Below are positions 49,619 to 57,271 of a stretch of DNA of 64,000 nt, in pieces. Each line of letters starts with the position of its first letter. Position 1 is the stretch's first letter. Source of the DNA: Capsulimonas corticalis (GTDB lineage Bacteria > Armatimonadota > Armatimonadia > Armatimonadales > Capsulimonadaceae); NCBI RefSeq assembly GCF_003574315.2, contig NZ_AP025739.1, positions 6,386,001 to 6,450,000 on the forward strand, written 5' to 3'. The notes under the pieces are model-generated. The model saw nothing but the letters and a program-made list of their open reading frames with translations, was not told where the DNA came from and did not search any database. The translations under genes and the position numbers were made by a program.

Positions 49619-49872
49619 TTAATTTTGTCAGGGTTCACCAATTCTGCCATCTCCTCATTCGTCATCCCATGGATCGACGCGAGGGCACGGATCACGTAAT
49701 AATCTTTTACGCCACGGTTCTCGATCGCGATGATGGATCCGCCGCTGCGCTCCTTCTCTCCAAGGATGGCGGCCACCATGTTGGCAAATTCTTGTGCGCT
49801 GCACCCCTTGCCGTTATTCATGGCGTCGCGGAGCTTTCGCAATTCCGAATAGACTTCTAATTGCTTAGGCAT
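49615..49872 (-). CDS. Cro-like small regulator
   Basis: 85 residues from ATG 49872, which lies six bases after TATAAT with no Shine-Dalgarno (leaderless). ELRKLRDAMNNGKGCSAQEFANMVAAILGEKERSGGSIIAIENRGVKDYYVIRALASIHG fits a compact XRE-type helix-turn-helix. Divergent from the repressor and sharing operators, so a Cro role is inferred. Confidence 0.6.
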   Translation of the reverse strand: MPKQLEVYSELRKLRDAMNNGKGCSAQEFANMVAAILGEKERSGGSIIAIENRGVKDYYVIRALASIHGMTNEEMAELVNPDKIK

Positions 49873-49878
49873 GGAGGG

Positions 49879-49959
49879 ATTATAACATATTGTATTGGGG
49901 ATAGCAATATGTTTTAAAACAATTTGTCGCTTTATTTTTGCAACAAATTGTTTTATACT
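49879..49959. promoter_or_regulatory. Divergent lysogeny promoters and operators
   Basis: Minus: TTGCTA (49907-49902), 17 bases, TATAAT (49884-49879) for the Cro-like gene. Plus: TATACT (49954-49959) for the repressor, no clear -35. Operators: ACATATTGT (49885), ACAATTTGT (49919), ACAAATTGT (49943). Two opposed promoters with shared operators are the classic genetic switch layout. Confidence 0.7.
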
Positions 49960-49984
49960 GTGTCTATCTCCATTAGGAGACAAA

Positions 49985-50470
49985 ATGATAGCCTGTTTAG
50001 AAATTGAGATTGACTTTATGAGCAAGGAAAACGCAAGCACGTTCAGCCTATGGTTGGCCGAGCAGCGTCGCCAATACCCTGAAAAGTTATCCCAAGATGA
50101 TTTGGCCGATATGGCTAATATCACCCAAGGCTACGCATCTGCCCTGGAACGAGGCGCTCGGGCGCCTTCAAAAAAAGTTGTCGAAAAACTCGCTAGGGCG
50201 CTGGCCCCGCCCGGCTCAGATGTAGATTTTGTTCAGGCCCTTATAGCTTCCGGTTTAGATGCTGCTGGCTTTAAAGTTGAACAGCGAATAATTACCCGAA
50301 AGCGTGACGCTGAACTCGATCATCTCTTCGAACAGCTTAGTGGACGCCAAGACAAAATTCCGCTGGCGAAGAATGTCCTCAGGGCAATCTTGGAAAGCGA
50401 TTCAGATACGGCAATCGGACACCGCTCAAAATTCGATGATGACTTTGAGGACGGTACGGAGGGTGAGTAA
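49985..50470 (+). CDS. XRE-family phage repressor
   Basis: 161 residues from ATG 49985, AGGAGA upstream. FSLWLAEQRRQYPEKLSQDDLADMANITQGYASALERGARAPSKKVVEKLARAL is an N-terminal XRE helix-turn-helix. The C-terminus is short and acidic; no LexA-like protease domain, so induction probably needs the ImmA-like protease next door. Divergent from Cro. Confidence 0.8.
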   Translation: MIACLEIEIDFMSKENASTFSLWLAEQRRQYPEKLSQDDLADMANITQGYASALERGARAPSKKVVEKLARALAPPGSDVDFVQALIASGLDAAGFKVEQRIITRKRDAELDHLFEQLSGRQDKIPLAKNVLRAILESDSDTAIGHRSKFDDDFEDGTEGE

Positions 50471-50473
50471 GCG

Positions 50474-50872
50474 TTGCACATGGATGTATACGGGATTGAC
50501 CTGGATTGTATCGGGAAGAACCTGCATCGGAAGCTCGAAATGTTGTATGACGGCTATGTCGCCGACGAAGTCATGTCAGGCATCAGAGTGGCGCGTGGGC
50601 TTGGGATCGAAATGGTCGCAGACAGAAATCCTAGATATGGGGCTGCTTTTTACACTCCTACTGATCGTGGATGCATCGTGATTAACTTTCACTACGCGCC
50701 GACCACCATCGCTCACGGTATCCGGCACGAGATCGCCCACCATTTGCTCTGGGCGGGCGCCTGCCTGGATTACGAATGTGATCATGGATTATGGGGAGAT
50801 CATCTTCCGCTTCAGCCAGGGCTTGACGCGGCCCAAATTCGCCACATCCTATGCAAGCTTGCAGTGAGGTAA
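50474..50872 (+). CDS. ImmA/IrrE-type metallopeptidase
   Basis: 132 residues; TTG 50474 or ATG 50480. HEIAHHLL at 85-92 is the gluzincin zinc site, inside a short domain typical of ImmA. It likely cleaves the repressor to induce the prophage, as in ICEBs1. Overlaps the zinc-ribbon gene region. Confidence 0.8.
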   Translation: MHMDVYGIDLDCIGKNLHRKLEMLYDGYVADEVMSGIRVARGLGIEMVADRNPRYGAAFYTPTDRGCIVINFHYAPTTIAHGIRHEIAHHLLWAGACLDYECDHGLWGDHLPLQPGLDAAQIRHILCKLAVR

Positions 50873-50889
50873 TATCAGAGGTCGACCGT

Positions 50890-51606
50890 ATGGAATGTCC
50901 CGACTGCGGCTATATCATGACGGCGTTCGATCTCGACTGCGCGCGGTGTCAGAAATATGGGAAGCCGGCGGCCAAGGCCGCTGCGCCAGCCGTTACCCCA
51001 CAGGATAACCATTGCTCAACCTGCGGACTGCTGAACGATGCCGGAACTGAGATTTGCAAGCAATGTAACGCGCCCCTCACGGGTTCTCCACTCATTGTCG
51101 TTCACGCACCGACCGCGCTTCTTGTCTCGCCAGCAGACCCCCTTGAGAAGACTGTTAGCGCGTGGCGTCCGGGAGCCGTAAAGTTCAACCAGGCCACACC
51201 TCAGCAGATTGACGAGCAGGCGACACGTTCGATTCGGGAAGCGACGAAGGAAAGATCCGGAGGTTTCACCATCGTCCCAATCTGGATATTCTGGTGGGCA
51301 GGACTTATTGGACCCTTCCTTGTTTACGTTGGAGGCATCTGGTCGATACTCGGGATCCCGCTCTGCGGCGCCTTTTTGTGGGCGATCTATGAGGGCATAG
51401 GGAAGCCGCTCCTCGGCCGGGTTGGCTCTCTCGACGAGAAGGAGTTAGCTGGGGAGAGATATCGCTGGCGAAATATGCATATCGGTTTATGCCCGATCTG
51501 CAATGGTTCGATCGTCCTGATCGCTAACGAGGATCGCCGCGAAATGACATGCGCTCACTGCCGAGGCCCATTGTTATTCGAAGGCGGCTACGTTTCACCC
51601 AGGTAA
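50890..51606 (+). CDS. Zinc-ribbon membrane protein (lysogenic cargo)
   Basis: 238 residues from ATG 50890. Three zinc sites: CPDCGYIMTAFDLDCARC, CSTCGLLNDAGTEICKQC, and CPICN...CAHC near the end; two membrane spans between (VPIWIFWWAGLIGPFLVYV, IWSILGIPLCGAFLWAIYEG). Co-directional with the repressor, so expressed in the lysogen. Function unknown; could alter the host envelope. Confidence 0.6.
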   Translation: MECPDCGYIMTAFDLDCARCQKYGKPAAKAAAPAVTPQDNHCSTCGLLNDAGTEICKQCNAPLTGSPLIVVHAPTALLVSPADPLEKTVSAWRPGAVKFNQATPQQIDEQATRSIREATKERSGGFTIVPIWIFWWAGLIGPFLVYVGGIWSILGIPLCGAFLWAIYEGIGKPLLGRVGSLDEKELAGERYRWRNMHIGLCPICNGSIVLIANEDRREMTCAHCRGPLLFEGGYVSPR

Positions 51607-51881
51607 TGAATATGATCAATCCAGATTTTATTGAACGCTGGGCCGCGCGGCTCCTGAAGCGCGGCGAACGCTGGTCCAAGCGCAAGATTGCGACCTGGGC
51701 GACGGGCCTGATCGCGTCGGCCATTCTCGGGCCGCACATGCACCGTCCAACACTCAAAGATGCTGTGCTTCTGATGCAACAGGCAATTTCAGGCCCAGGG
51801 GCGCCGCTCAATCAGCAAACGATGGAACGGAACAATCAAAAAGATATCGACGCCATGAATAAGGCGATGCAGAAGCGCTGA
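51606..51881 (+). CDS. Hypothetical small protein
   Basis: 91 residues; ATG 51606 overlaps the previous stop (TAATG). Helical, one weakly hydrophobic stretch (TWATGLIASAILGPHM). Polar Asn/Gln end. Coupled to the zinc-ribbon protein and likely its partner. Confidence 0.5.
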   Translation: MNMINPDFIERWAARLLKRGERWSKRKIATWATGLIASAILGPHMHRPTLKDAVLLMQQAISGPGAPLNQQTMERNNQKDIDAMNKAMQKR

Positions 51882-51901
51882 AATATTGATCGATCAATAA
51901 T
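51882..51901. repeat. Dispersed GATCGAT palindrome, copy 5
   Basis: AATATTGATCGATCAATAAT, intergenic, directly after the 51881 stop and 30 bases before the -10 box of the cargo operon. One base departs from perfect symmetry. Confidence 0.7.
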
Positions 51902-51931
51902 TTAACCTGTGACGGTTACCTTCAGAAGGAA

Positions 51932-51937
51932 TATAAT
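51932..51937 (+). promoter_or_regulatory. -10 box of a leaderless promoter for the cargo operon
   Basis: TATAAT six bases before ATG 51944. A poor TGTGAC-type -35 lies about 17-18 bases upstream. AAGGAA is 13 bases from the ATG, too far for efficient use. The palindrome copy 5 sits about 30 bases upstream. Confidence 0.5.
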
Positions 51938-51943
51938 TGATTT

Positions 51944-53050
51944 ATGGCATGGGAACCTTACGTAGAATTCGCAAATTTCATTTGTAAGTTTGGCGAAGAC
52001 ACCAATCTTCTTGATCTCGCTAACGATGTCGTCCTGCCAGCCCTACTTTCGCATCCTGAAAAATATGAGTTCATGTCGAGCACATATTTTCTCTATGAAA
52101 CCCGATTAGAGATGTTGCCCTTTGACGGCCGCGATGAACTGTGTTTGGTCGGCACTTTTATCCAAGACACGAGGCATCGGAGCGTACAAGTCTTTGACCC
52201 TGAGCTTGGATTGGTGGAAAGCCTTAGTGAAACTCCTTATGCGACCTCCGCTTCCTTTGTCCTGATATTAAGGAACCATAAGCTTCTCTACTACCATGAG
52301 ACCCCCGAGGCGCCTCCTCTTGGATCCTTCAAGAACGTCGTAACCCGAAACATTCGACGGTATTACAAGCAGTATGTTGATGATCGGATAGCCGAAGCTG
52401 CCGCTGAGGTACAATCTAGAAAGAATCCTACCAAGACCGCAATCAACGCGGCCAAGAGCGCTACGCGCCGAACGTATGGCCGATTCACCCTGGAAATTAT
52501 CTCTCTCTCAAGTGAAGATGACTTCAGGGCCTACATTCAGCAGATGTCCCGGCTCGTTTCCGTTCGAATTGAACTGGTGGACACAAATGATGAAAACGAC
52601 AATGATCCGTTCTTTGACGATGTCCGGGAGAAGAAAGAAGCAATAGGATCGGACAGGACGGCTTTGTCTCACGAAAACACCGAAGGTCTGAATCGTGAGG
52701 AGGCAATCAACCAGTTGAGCGCGGCGACAGCCCAAGGTAATTCACATATCTCGGTGGTCGGTTTTGACGAAGCGGGGGTTGAGATTCGTGGGGGCGCGAC
52801 GGATTACAAGACCCGAATCACATTGCCGCTCGAAAGCCGCGAAAATAGAGATGGCGGCAGTCCGGACGTGGAAGGAAATGTTATTTCCCGAACCGAAAAC
52901 GCCGGAATCTTAATGCGGCGAATGCTTTCCGCATTCGGAGCCTTCGTGAGGCGTGGAGTTCACATTGATGAGACCCCTGAAGCAGACGCACAAATCATTG
53001 AATCCAAAATTGCGGCTGTCCAAGAACAATTCAACATCGGAGCCGGGTAA
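51944..53050 (+). CDS. Unknown soluble protein of a two-gene cargo operon
   Basis: 368 residues, no known motif. N-terminus 1-145 alpha/beta (YVEFANFICKFGEDTNLLDLANDVVLPALLSHPEKYEF; a strand TFIQDTRHRSVQVFDP), then a basic helix (RKNPTKTAINAAKSATRRTYG), a second domain (200-280) and a C-terminal beta part with VVGFDEAGVEIRGGATDYKTRITLP. No membrane span. Its gene overlaps that of a four-span membrane protein by 83 bases. Sensor-effector defence function is a hypothesis. Confidence 0.6.
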   Translation: MAWEPYVEFANFICKFGEDTNLLDLANDVVLPALLSHPEKYEFMSSTYFLYETRLEMLPFDGRDELCLVGTFIQDTRHRSVQVFDPELGLVESLSETPYATSASFVLILRNHKLLYYHETPEAPPLGSFKNVVTRNIRRYYKQYVDDRIAEAAAEVQSRKNPTKTAINAAKSATRRTYGRFTLEIISLSSEDDFRAYIQQMSRLVSVRIELVDTNDENDNDPFFDDVREKKEAIGSDRTALSHENTEGLNREEAINQLSAATAQGNSHISVVGFDEAGVEIRGGATDYKTRITLPLESRENRDGGSPDVEGNVISRTENAGILMRRMLSAFGAFVRRGVHIDETPEADAQIIESKIAAVQEQFNIGAG

Positions 53051-53675
53051 AGATAGACCGTTCAACCCTGCCAGCCTGACAGAAGAAAAAGATCTGTGGG
53101 ACATTTGGGTTCAGATACGGCATATCAAGGAAAGCAAGTTCAATGTTTCATCGACTTGGCTAATTGTCTTCTTGAACGTTTTATATGCCGTATATACCCC
53201 TGAGTCCACTCACGTTCTGGCGGATAAGGTCCGAAGCTGGTCAGATCTTGGGCTGAACTTTGGAGCGTCACTGCTTGGTTTCCTCATAGCTGGATTTACG
53301 ATCTTCGCTACTCTGGTAAAGCCTGAGCTTTTCCTACAGATGGCGCAGCACATTGACAAGAAAACGGGTCTCAGTTATTTGAAGGGTTCCTTCTTCAGGT
53401 TTATTAAGATCTTTACCGTGATCTTGTTCTTTATATTCACCTGTTATCTGGTAAAGGCATTTGCTCTTCCATCTGGCCTACTCTCAATTTTCGTCAATCG
53501 CGTATTGATAGACCCTGGAGAATGCAAGCGGTATTTGGCTCAGATCGGGATAGTGTTTGTATCATCCGTGTTTTTTTATATGGTGGTGTTGGTTCAGTCC
53601 TTCATCTTCAACGTGTATCATTCCATAATGACGTCACTGCGATGGGAAGCTGAATATCCGACACCTCCAAAATAA
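52968..53675 (+). CDS. Four-span membrane protein, partner of the 51944 gene
   Basis: 235 residues from ATG 52968, GGAG upstream (a GTG at 52953 is possible). Spans: WLIVFLNVLYAVY, GASLLGFLIAGFTIFATLV, IFTVILFFIFTCYLVKAFAL, IGIVFVSSVFFYMVVLVQSFIF. Cytoplasmic N-terminus. Overlap with the upstream gene indicates coupled synthesis. Such soluble-plus-membrane pairs often act in phage exclusion; untested here. Confidence 0.6.
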   Translation: MRPLKQTHKSLNPKLRLSKNNSTSEPGKDRPFNPASLTEEKDLWDIWVQIRHIKESKFNVSSTWLIVFLNVLYAVYTPESTHVLADKVRSWSDLGLNFGASLLGFLIAGFTIFATLVKPELFLQMAQHIDKKTGLSYLKGSFFRFIKIFTVILFFIFTCYLVKAFALPSGLLSIFVNRVLIDPGECKRYLAQIGIVFVSSVFFYMVVLVQSFIFNVYHSIMTSLRWEAEYPTPPK

Positions 53676-53708
53676 ATTGTTCAGACAATAACGGCAATTT
53701 TACTTACT

Positions 53709-53735
53709 CGGCCTTCCAATACGGGAGGCCGTTTT
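53709..53735 (+). terminator. Intrinsic terminator after the cargo operon
   Basis: A 9-bp stem with one G-U pair (53709-53717 with 53723-53731), 5-base loop, followed by TTTTAATTTT. It separates the cargo operon from the integrase. Confidence 0.7.
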
Positions 53736-53764
53736 AATTTTAAATATCGCACGGATTCCCCTAA

Positions 53765-55342
53765 ATGACCACGAGGAAACAAGTCCACCTTTCCTTCACC
53801 CCGCTTCGGTACTGCATTTACCGCCGCGTCAGCAAAGAAAGCCAGGTCGAGCGCGATCTCTCCCTTCCCGAGCAGGAAGCGCAGCAGATCGCCTATGTCG
53901 CGGCGCGCGGCGGCGTGGTCACGCACAACTTCCAGGACGGAGGTATCAGCGCCTGGGGAGAGAAGGGCGATCAGCGCGCCGAGTTCCAAAAGGCGATCAC
54001 CTGCGCCAAGGCCGGCGAGTACGATGTCTTTCTAATCCATAAATCCGATCGCGTTTTTCGGTACCGTACGCACGCTGTTACATACAAGCATCTCCTCAAG
54101 CAATATGGCGTGAAGGTGGAAAGCGTCACCGAGCCATGGGTGGGCGGGGACGATCCCTCCGAGAAGCTGATCGAAGGCGTTATGGAGTGCGTCTCGGAAT
54201 TTCACAGCGATAATCTTTCGACGGAACTCAAAAAGGGAATCCACAGCGCGGCCGCCAATAAAGGTCGCCAGCACGGTCCGCCCGTCTATGGTTACCGTTA
54301 TGCCGAGCCCGGCGTGCGCGGCGCCGGCTGGGCGCTCGACGATGAGGCCGCGCGCTGGGTCAAATGGATATTCGAGACGTACGTCGGACAGCGCGCCATG
54401 CTCGTCGATCTCGCCCGGCAGCTGAACGCCATGAAGATCCGTCCACCCGGCACGAACGGCGCGCGCCGCAACGTTTACCTCGACGGCTGGCAGGCGCAAA
54501 CGATCTCCCACATGCTCCGAAACATCGTCTATACCGGCCAGTGTAAATTGAATGGCGATGTCTTTCCCGGCGCCCATCCGGCCATCATCACCGCCGAGAC
54601 CTTCGCCCAGGCCCAAATCCTCGTAGAGGCCCGCCGCCCTGGGAAGATCTCGGAGATTGACGCCATGTTCGCCGGCGGTCTCCTGCTCTGCCCGCACTGC
54701 GTCGAAGCAGGACGCAAGAGCGTCCTGCACACCCATATCCGCAGTCCAAAAACGGGCAAGCGCGAAGCCTGCTACGTCTGCTCCGTTCGCATGGGAATGT
54801 ACCGCGCGAAGGGATCCGGACTTGCCCCATCGCAGGAGTGTCCGGGTTTCAACATCATGGAGGGTAAGATTAGGCGAATGGTTATTGAAAGCCTGGAACG
54901 GATCCGGAACGAGGGCGGGATCGTGGAACTGCTCGCCGAGCATCCACATCTCGCCGAACGCCTCCTGGAGCCGCCGCCGCTTGAGGCGCCGTCCCCGCAC
55001 CCCGACCCGCAAATCATACGCAAAGAGCTTGACCTGATCCCAACACGCATCATGGCCCTCTCCGATCAGAACCAGCGCGGCTACATTACGCTCGATCAGA
55101 TGGGAAACGCCATCGCCGAAATCGAGCGCACGAAGACACTGCTGCTGGAGCAGCTCGCGATCGCCGAGACCGCGCGTCCACTGAAGCTCCTGAAGCCTTT
55201 CGACGCCCATCGCCTGCTCGTGATGATCCAGAGCAATCAGCACACCACCGAGGAAAAGCGCGCATTCCTTCAGGATTGGCTTGCTGGGATCCTGGTTTCC
55301 GCTGACAAAAAGTTGGTGGATTTCCGCATTCCTCAGCTGTAG
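53765..55342 (+). CDS. Large serine integrase
   Basis: 525 residues. Resolvase domain 16-150 with catalytic Ser23 (YRRVSKES) and KSDRVFRYR; recombinase domain from about 165 (HGPPVYGYRYAEPG); zinc ribbon (LLCPHC...CYVCSV) and a C-terminal coiled coil (NAIAEIERTKTLLLEQLAIAET) as in phage serine integrases. No Shine-Dalgarno. Adjacent to the truncated phage B capsid gene, matching the att site position. Confidence 0.9.
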   Translation: MTTRKQVHLSFTPLRYCIYRRVSKESQVERDLSLPEQEAQQIAYVAARGGVVTHNFQDGGISAWGEKGDQRAEFQKAITCAKAGEYDVFLIHKSDRVFRYRTHAVTYKHLLKQYGVKVESVTEPWVGGDDPSEKLIEGVMECVSEFHSDNLSTELKKGIHSAAANKGRQHGPPVYGYRYAEPGVRGAGWALDDEAARWVKWIFETYVGQRAMLVDLARQLNAMKIRPPGTNGARRNVYLDGWQAQTISHMLRNIVYTGQCKLNGDVFPGAHPAIITAETFAQAQILVEARRPGKISEIDAMFAGGLLLCPHCVEAGRKSVLHTHIRSPKTGKREACYVCSVRMGMYRAKGSGLAPSQECPGFNIMEGKIRRMVIESLERIRNEGGIVELLAEHPHLAERLLEPPPLEAPSPHPDPQIIRKELDLIPTRIMALSDQNQRGYITLDQMGNAIAEIERTKTLLLEQLAIAETARPLKLLKPFDAHRLLVMIQSNQHTTEEKRAFLQDWLAGILVSADKKLVDFRIPQL

Positions 55343-55353
55343 TGCGAAAAATA

Positions 55354-55878
55354 TTAACTCCCTCGACGCCACCTGAAATCCCCAGCTTGAACAGCTAAAA
55401 TCACCACTCCGCGCCGCGACCAATCAACTTGATGTATTCGGTAATGCACATTGGTGCCGGTGCTCATGAAATCACGCGCGAGCTGATCGATCGTTTGTCC
55501 GGCCTGGAAGCCGAGGATATCGGCCGCCTGAGTCAGAATGGGATCGATCGCCGACCACGTCAGCACGTCCGAGACCTGAATAAAGTCTCCGTACTGCGCG
55601 ATGCCTACCGTCACCGGCGTTACCGTCAAGTTGTTGCCCGTCGGCGTAACGCCTTCGGAGAGCGGCGAAGTCGCGGGACTCAGCAGCTCAAAACGCCGCA
55701 TCTGCATGGTCGTTCCGGCGTTCTTGTCAATCGGCCGATCGTCCGCAAACTGCGCGTGGATCAAATTTGGGCGCGCCGCCTTGAGAAGCCGCCGATCATA
55801 CGCGATCCGCACTTCCGCCGGCAAGCTGCCGCCCGCGCCGGGAGTTGTCCCCGGTCCAAATACATGTGTCGTCGCCAT
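55354..55878 (-). pseudogene. Truncated N4gp56-type major capsid gene (phage B)
   Basis: 174 codons. RIAYDRRLLKAARPNLIHAQFADDRPIDKNAGTTMQMRRFELLSPATSPLSEGVTPTGNNLTVTPVTVGIAQYGDFIQVSDVLTW is a strong match to N4gp56 capsid proteins (usually 300 residues or more). Family sequence ends at TGTNVHY and is replaced by about 30 unrelated codons. The remainder is presumably beyond prophage A's other end. Confidence 0.8.
55415..55450. other. Probable attachment site (attR) junction
   Basis: On the minus strand the phage B capsid frame reads on-family to STGTNVHY (55460-55435), then changes to an unrelated tail that stops at 55354. The integrase stop is 93 bases away. Serine integrases act on short sites next to their gene, so the crossover is expected here. 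The other junction is left of the window. Confidence 0.6.
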
Positions 55879-55943
55879 GGCTAGTTACAGTCCTTACTGT
55901 GTCATAAAAGAAGCGCCCGGCCCCACTGGCCGCACGCTGAAAA

Positions 55944-56090
55944 GCCCTCACCCGGCCCTTCGCCAACTCTCTTTATTCGGGGAGAGGGTTAAGATGAGAT
56001 CAAGATTTGGATCTGTGATCCAAAAGACCTTATCACTCCCTCTGACTCCCCCTCTCCCAAAATAGGGAGAGGGGGCAGGGGGGTGAGGGC
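55944..56090. repeat. REP/MITE-like element
   Basis: Ends in inverted repeats GCCCTCACCC (55944-55953) and GGGTGAGGGC (56081-56090), with an internal CCCTCTCCC/GGGAGAGGG hairpin. 147 bp long, directly after the scaffold gene stop. A related piece lies at 58485-58531. A dispersed host repeat is likely. Confidence 0.6.
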
Positions 56091-56094
56091 CGAT

Positions 56095-56877
56095 CTACCG
56101 ATATGTTTGCAGCGTCTTACGCAGCTCTTGTTCGTACCATTTGTCGAAGTCGGGGGAGTTGATCTCCGGCACGCCGCCCCGGCGCGGGGCGTTTTTGCCG
56201 CCGCCGCCCTCGGGAGCGCCGCGCCTTCGGTCCCCTTCCTTCTGGTTGTGATAGTCCGCGATCACCCGCTCACGGTAAGCCGTCCGCTGCTCGTGCGACT
56301 CTCGCGCGAGGTCCGCGACCGGCCGGCCCGTTGCGGCGGCCATCGCCCGCACATAATCCGTGTCCGCCTCGGGGTAGCGGCGGCTCACGGCGGCGAGGTC
56401 TTGCTCGCGCATCCACCCCGCCAGCTGCTCGCGCTCCCGCTGCAGCGCGCGATGCTCCAGCTCCGCCCGCAGACGCTGACTTGCGACCTGCGGATCCAGC
56501 AGGCCCTGGTCGACCTGCTGCTGATACGCGGCCGCCACTTGCGTTTGTTCGGCCTCCAGGGCGCGCTGCTCCAACGCCTCCTGCACAGCCTCGGGACTAT
56601 CATATCCTTCAGCGCGAAGCGCCTCCAGGATCGGCGACCACCGGTTGAGCTCCTGATAGCGCTCATTGACCTGATGGAACCGCTCGTACGGCACCGGCCC
56701 CCGCGCTTCATCCTCGTCGGCATCCTCATTTAACGCCTGATCGATGTCGTCATCTTCCGAAAGAGCGGCGACCTCTTCCGAATCCTCGGGTGAAGCGTAC
56801 CAGTCCGCAATCTCCATGCCGTCCGCGGGCGACGCGTCGGCTCCGTCGTTTAACGCCCCTTCATTAAAATCATCCAT
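56095..56877 (-). CDS. Head scaffolding protein (phage B)
   Basis: 260 residues, acidic N-terminus (EVAALSEDDDIDQALNEDADEDEARGPVPYERFHQVNERYQEL) then Gln/Glu/Arg-rich coiled coil and a basic C-terminus with FDKWYEQELRKTLQTYR. Typical scaffold layout, located before the N4gp56 capsid gene. Confidence 0.7.
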   Translation of the reverse strand: MDDFNEGALNDGADASPADGMEIADWYASPEDSEEVAALSEDDDIDQALNEDADEDEARGPVPYERFHQVNERYQELNRWSPILEALRAEGYDSPEAVQEALEQRALEAEQTQVAAAYQQQVDQGLLDPQVASQRLRAELEHRALQREREQLAGWMREQDLAAVSRRYPEADTDYVRAMAAATGRPVADLARESHEQRTAYRERVIADYHNQKEGDRRRGAPEGGGGKNAPRRGGVPEINSPDFDKWYEQELRKTLQTYR

Positions 56878-56903
56878 GGATGTATAAGTCCCCTCGAAAA
56901 CGC

Positions 56904-57224
56904 CTATTTCTTACCGCGCGGCCGACACGCCGTCTTGGCCTTCGCCGCTGCGGGCTTCGCCTTGATCGAATACGGCTTCGACGCCGGACGCGCTGCGCGC
57001 GGCTTCACCGACGCAATCATCACCGGTGGCAGCGCCGGCAAAAGATGCGCCCCGCCTCCACTAATTGCCGCAGCGGCCCGGGGGTGGATCTTCGTGATCG
57101 GAGCGTCGAGCGGAGGGACCGCCCCAGTCATTGCCGTCACACTCGGCAGGATACGCCCAGACACCGCGCGTCCCGGCAATACGGGATGCGGCGTCAGATG
57201 AGGATCGATCATTCGTTTCGCCAT
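56904..57224 (-). CDS. Small basic Pro/Ala-rich protein (phage B)
   Basis: 106 residues, basic, Pro/Ala-rich (PKPYSIKAKPAAAKAKTACRPRGKK at the end). No domain. Between portal and scaffold genes; possibly a minor head protein. Confidence 0.45.
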   Translation of the reverse strand: MAKRMIDPHLTPHPVLPGRAVSGRILPSVTAMTGAVPPLDAPITKIHPRAAAAISGGGAHLLPALPPVMIASVKPRAARPASKPYSIKAKPAAAKAKTACRPRGKK

Positions 57225-57259
57225 AGTAGATCTCCTGACATAGATTTGATTTCTGCTGG

Positions 57260-57265
57260 TACACT
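57260..57265 (+). promoter_or_regulatory. -10 box of a leaderless promoter
   Basis: TACACT exactly six bases before ATG 57272. CTGACA lies 19 bases upstream as a weak -35. Same spacing as at 4899, 49879 and 51932. Confidence 0.45.
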
Positions 57266-57271
57266 GACGTT

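Noticed and set aside
54032-55423. Long leftward open frame (463 codons)
   Set aside because: Antisense shadow of the serine integrase gene.
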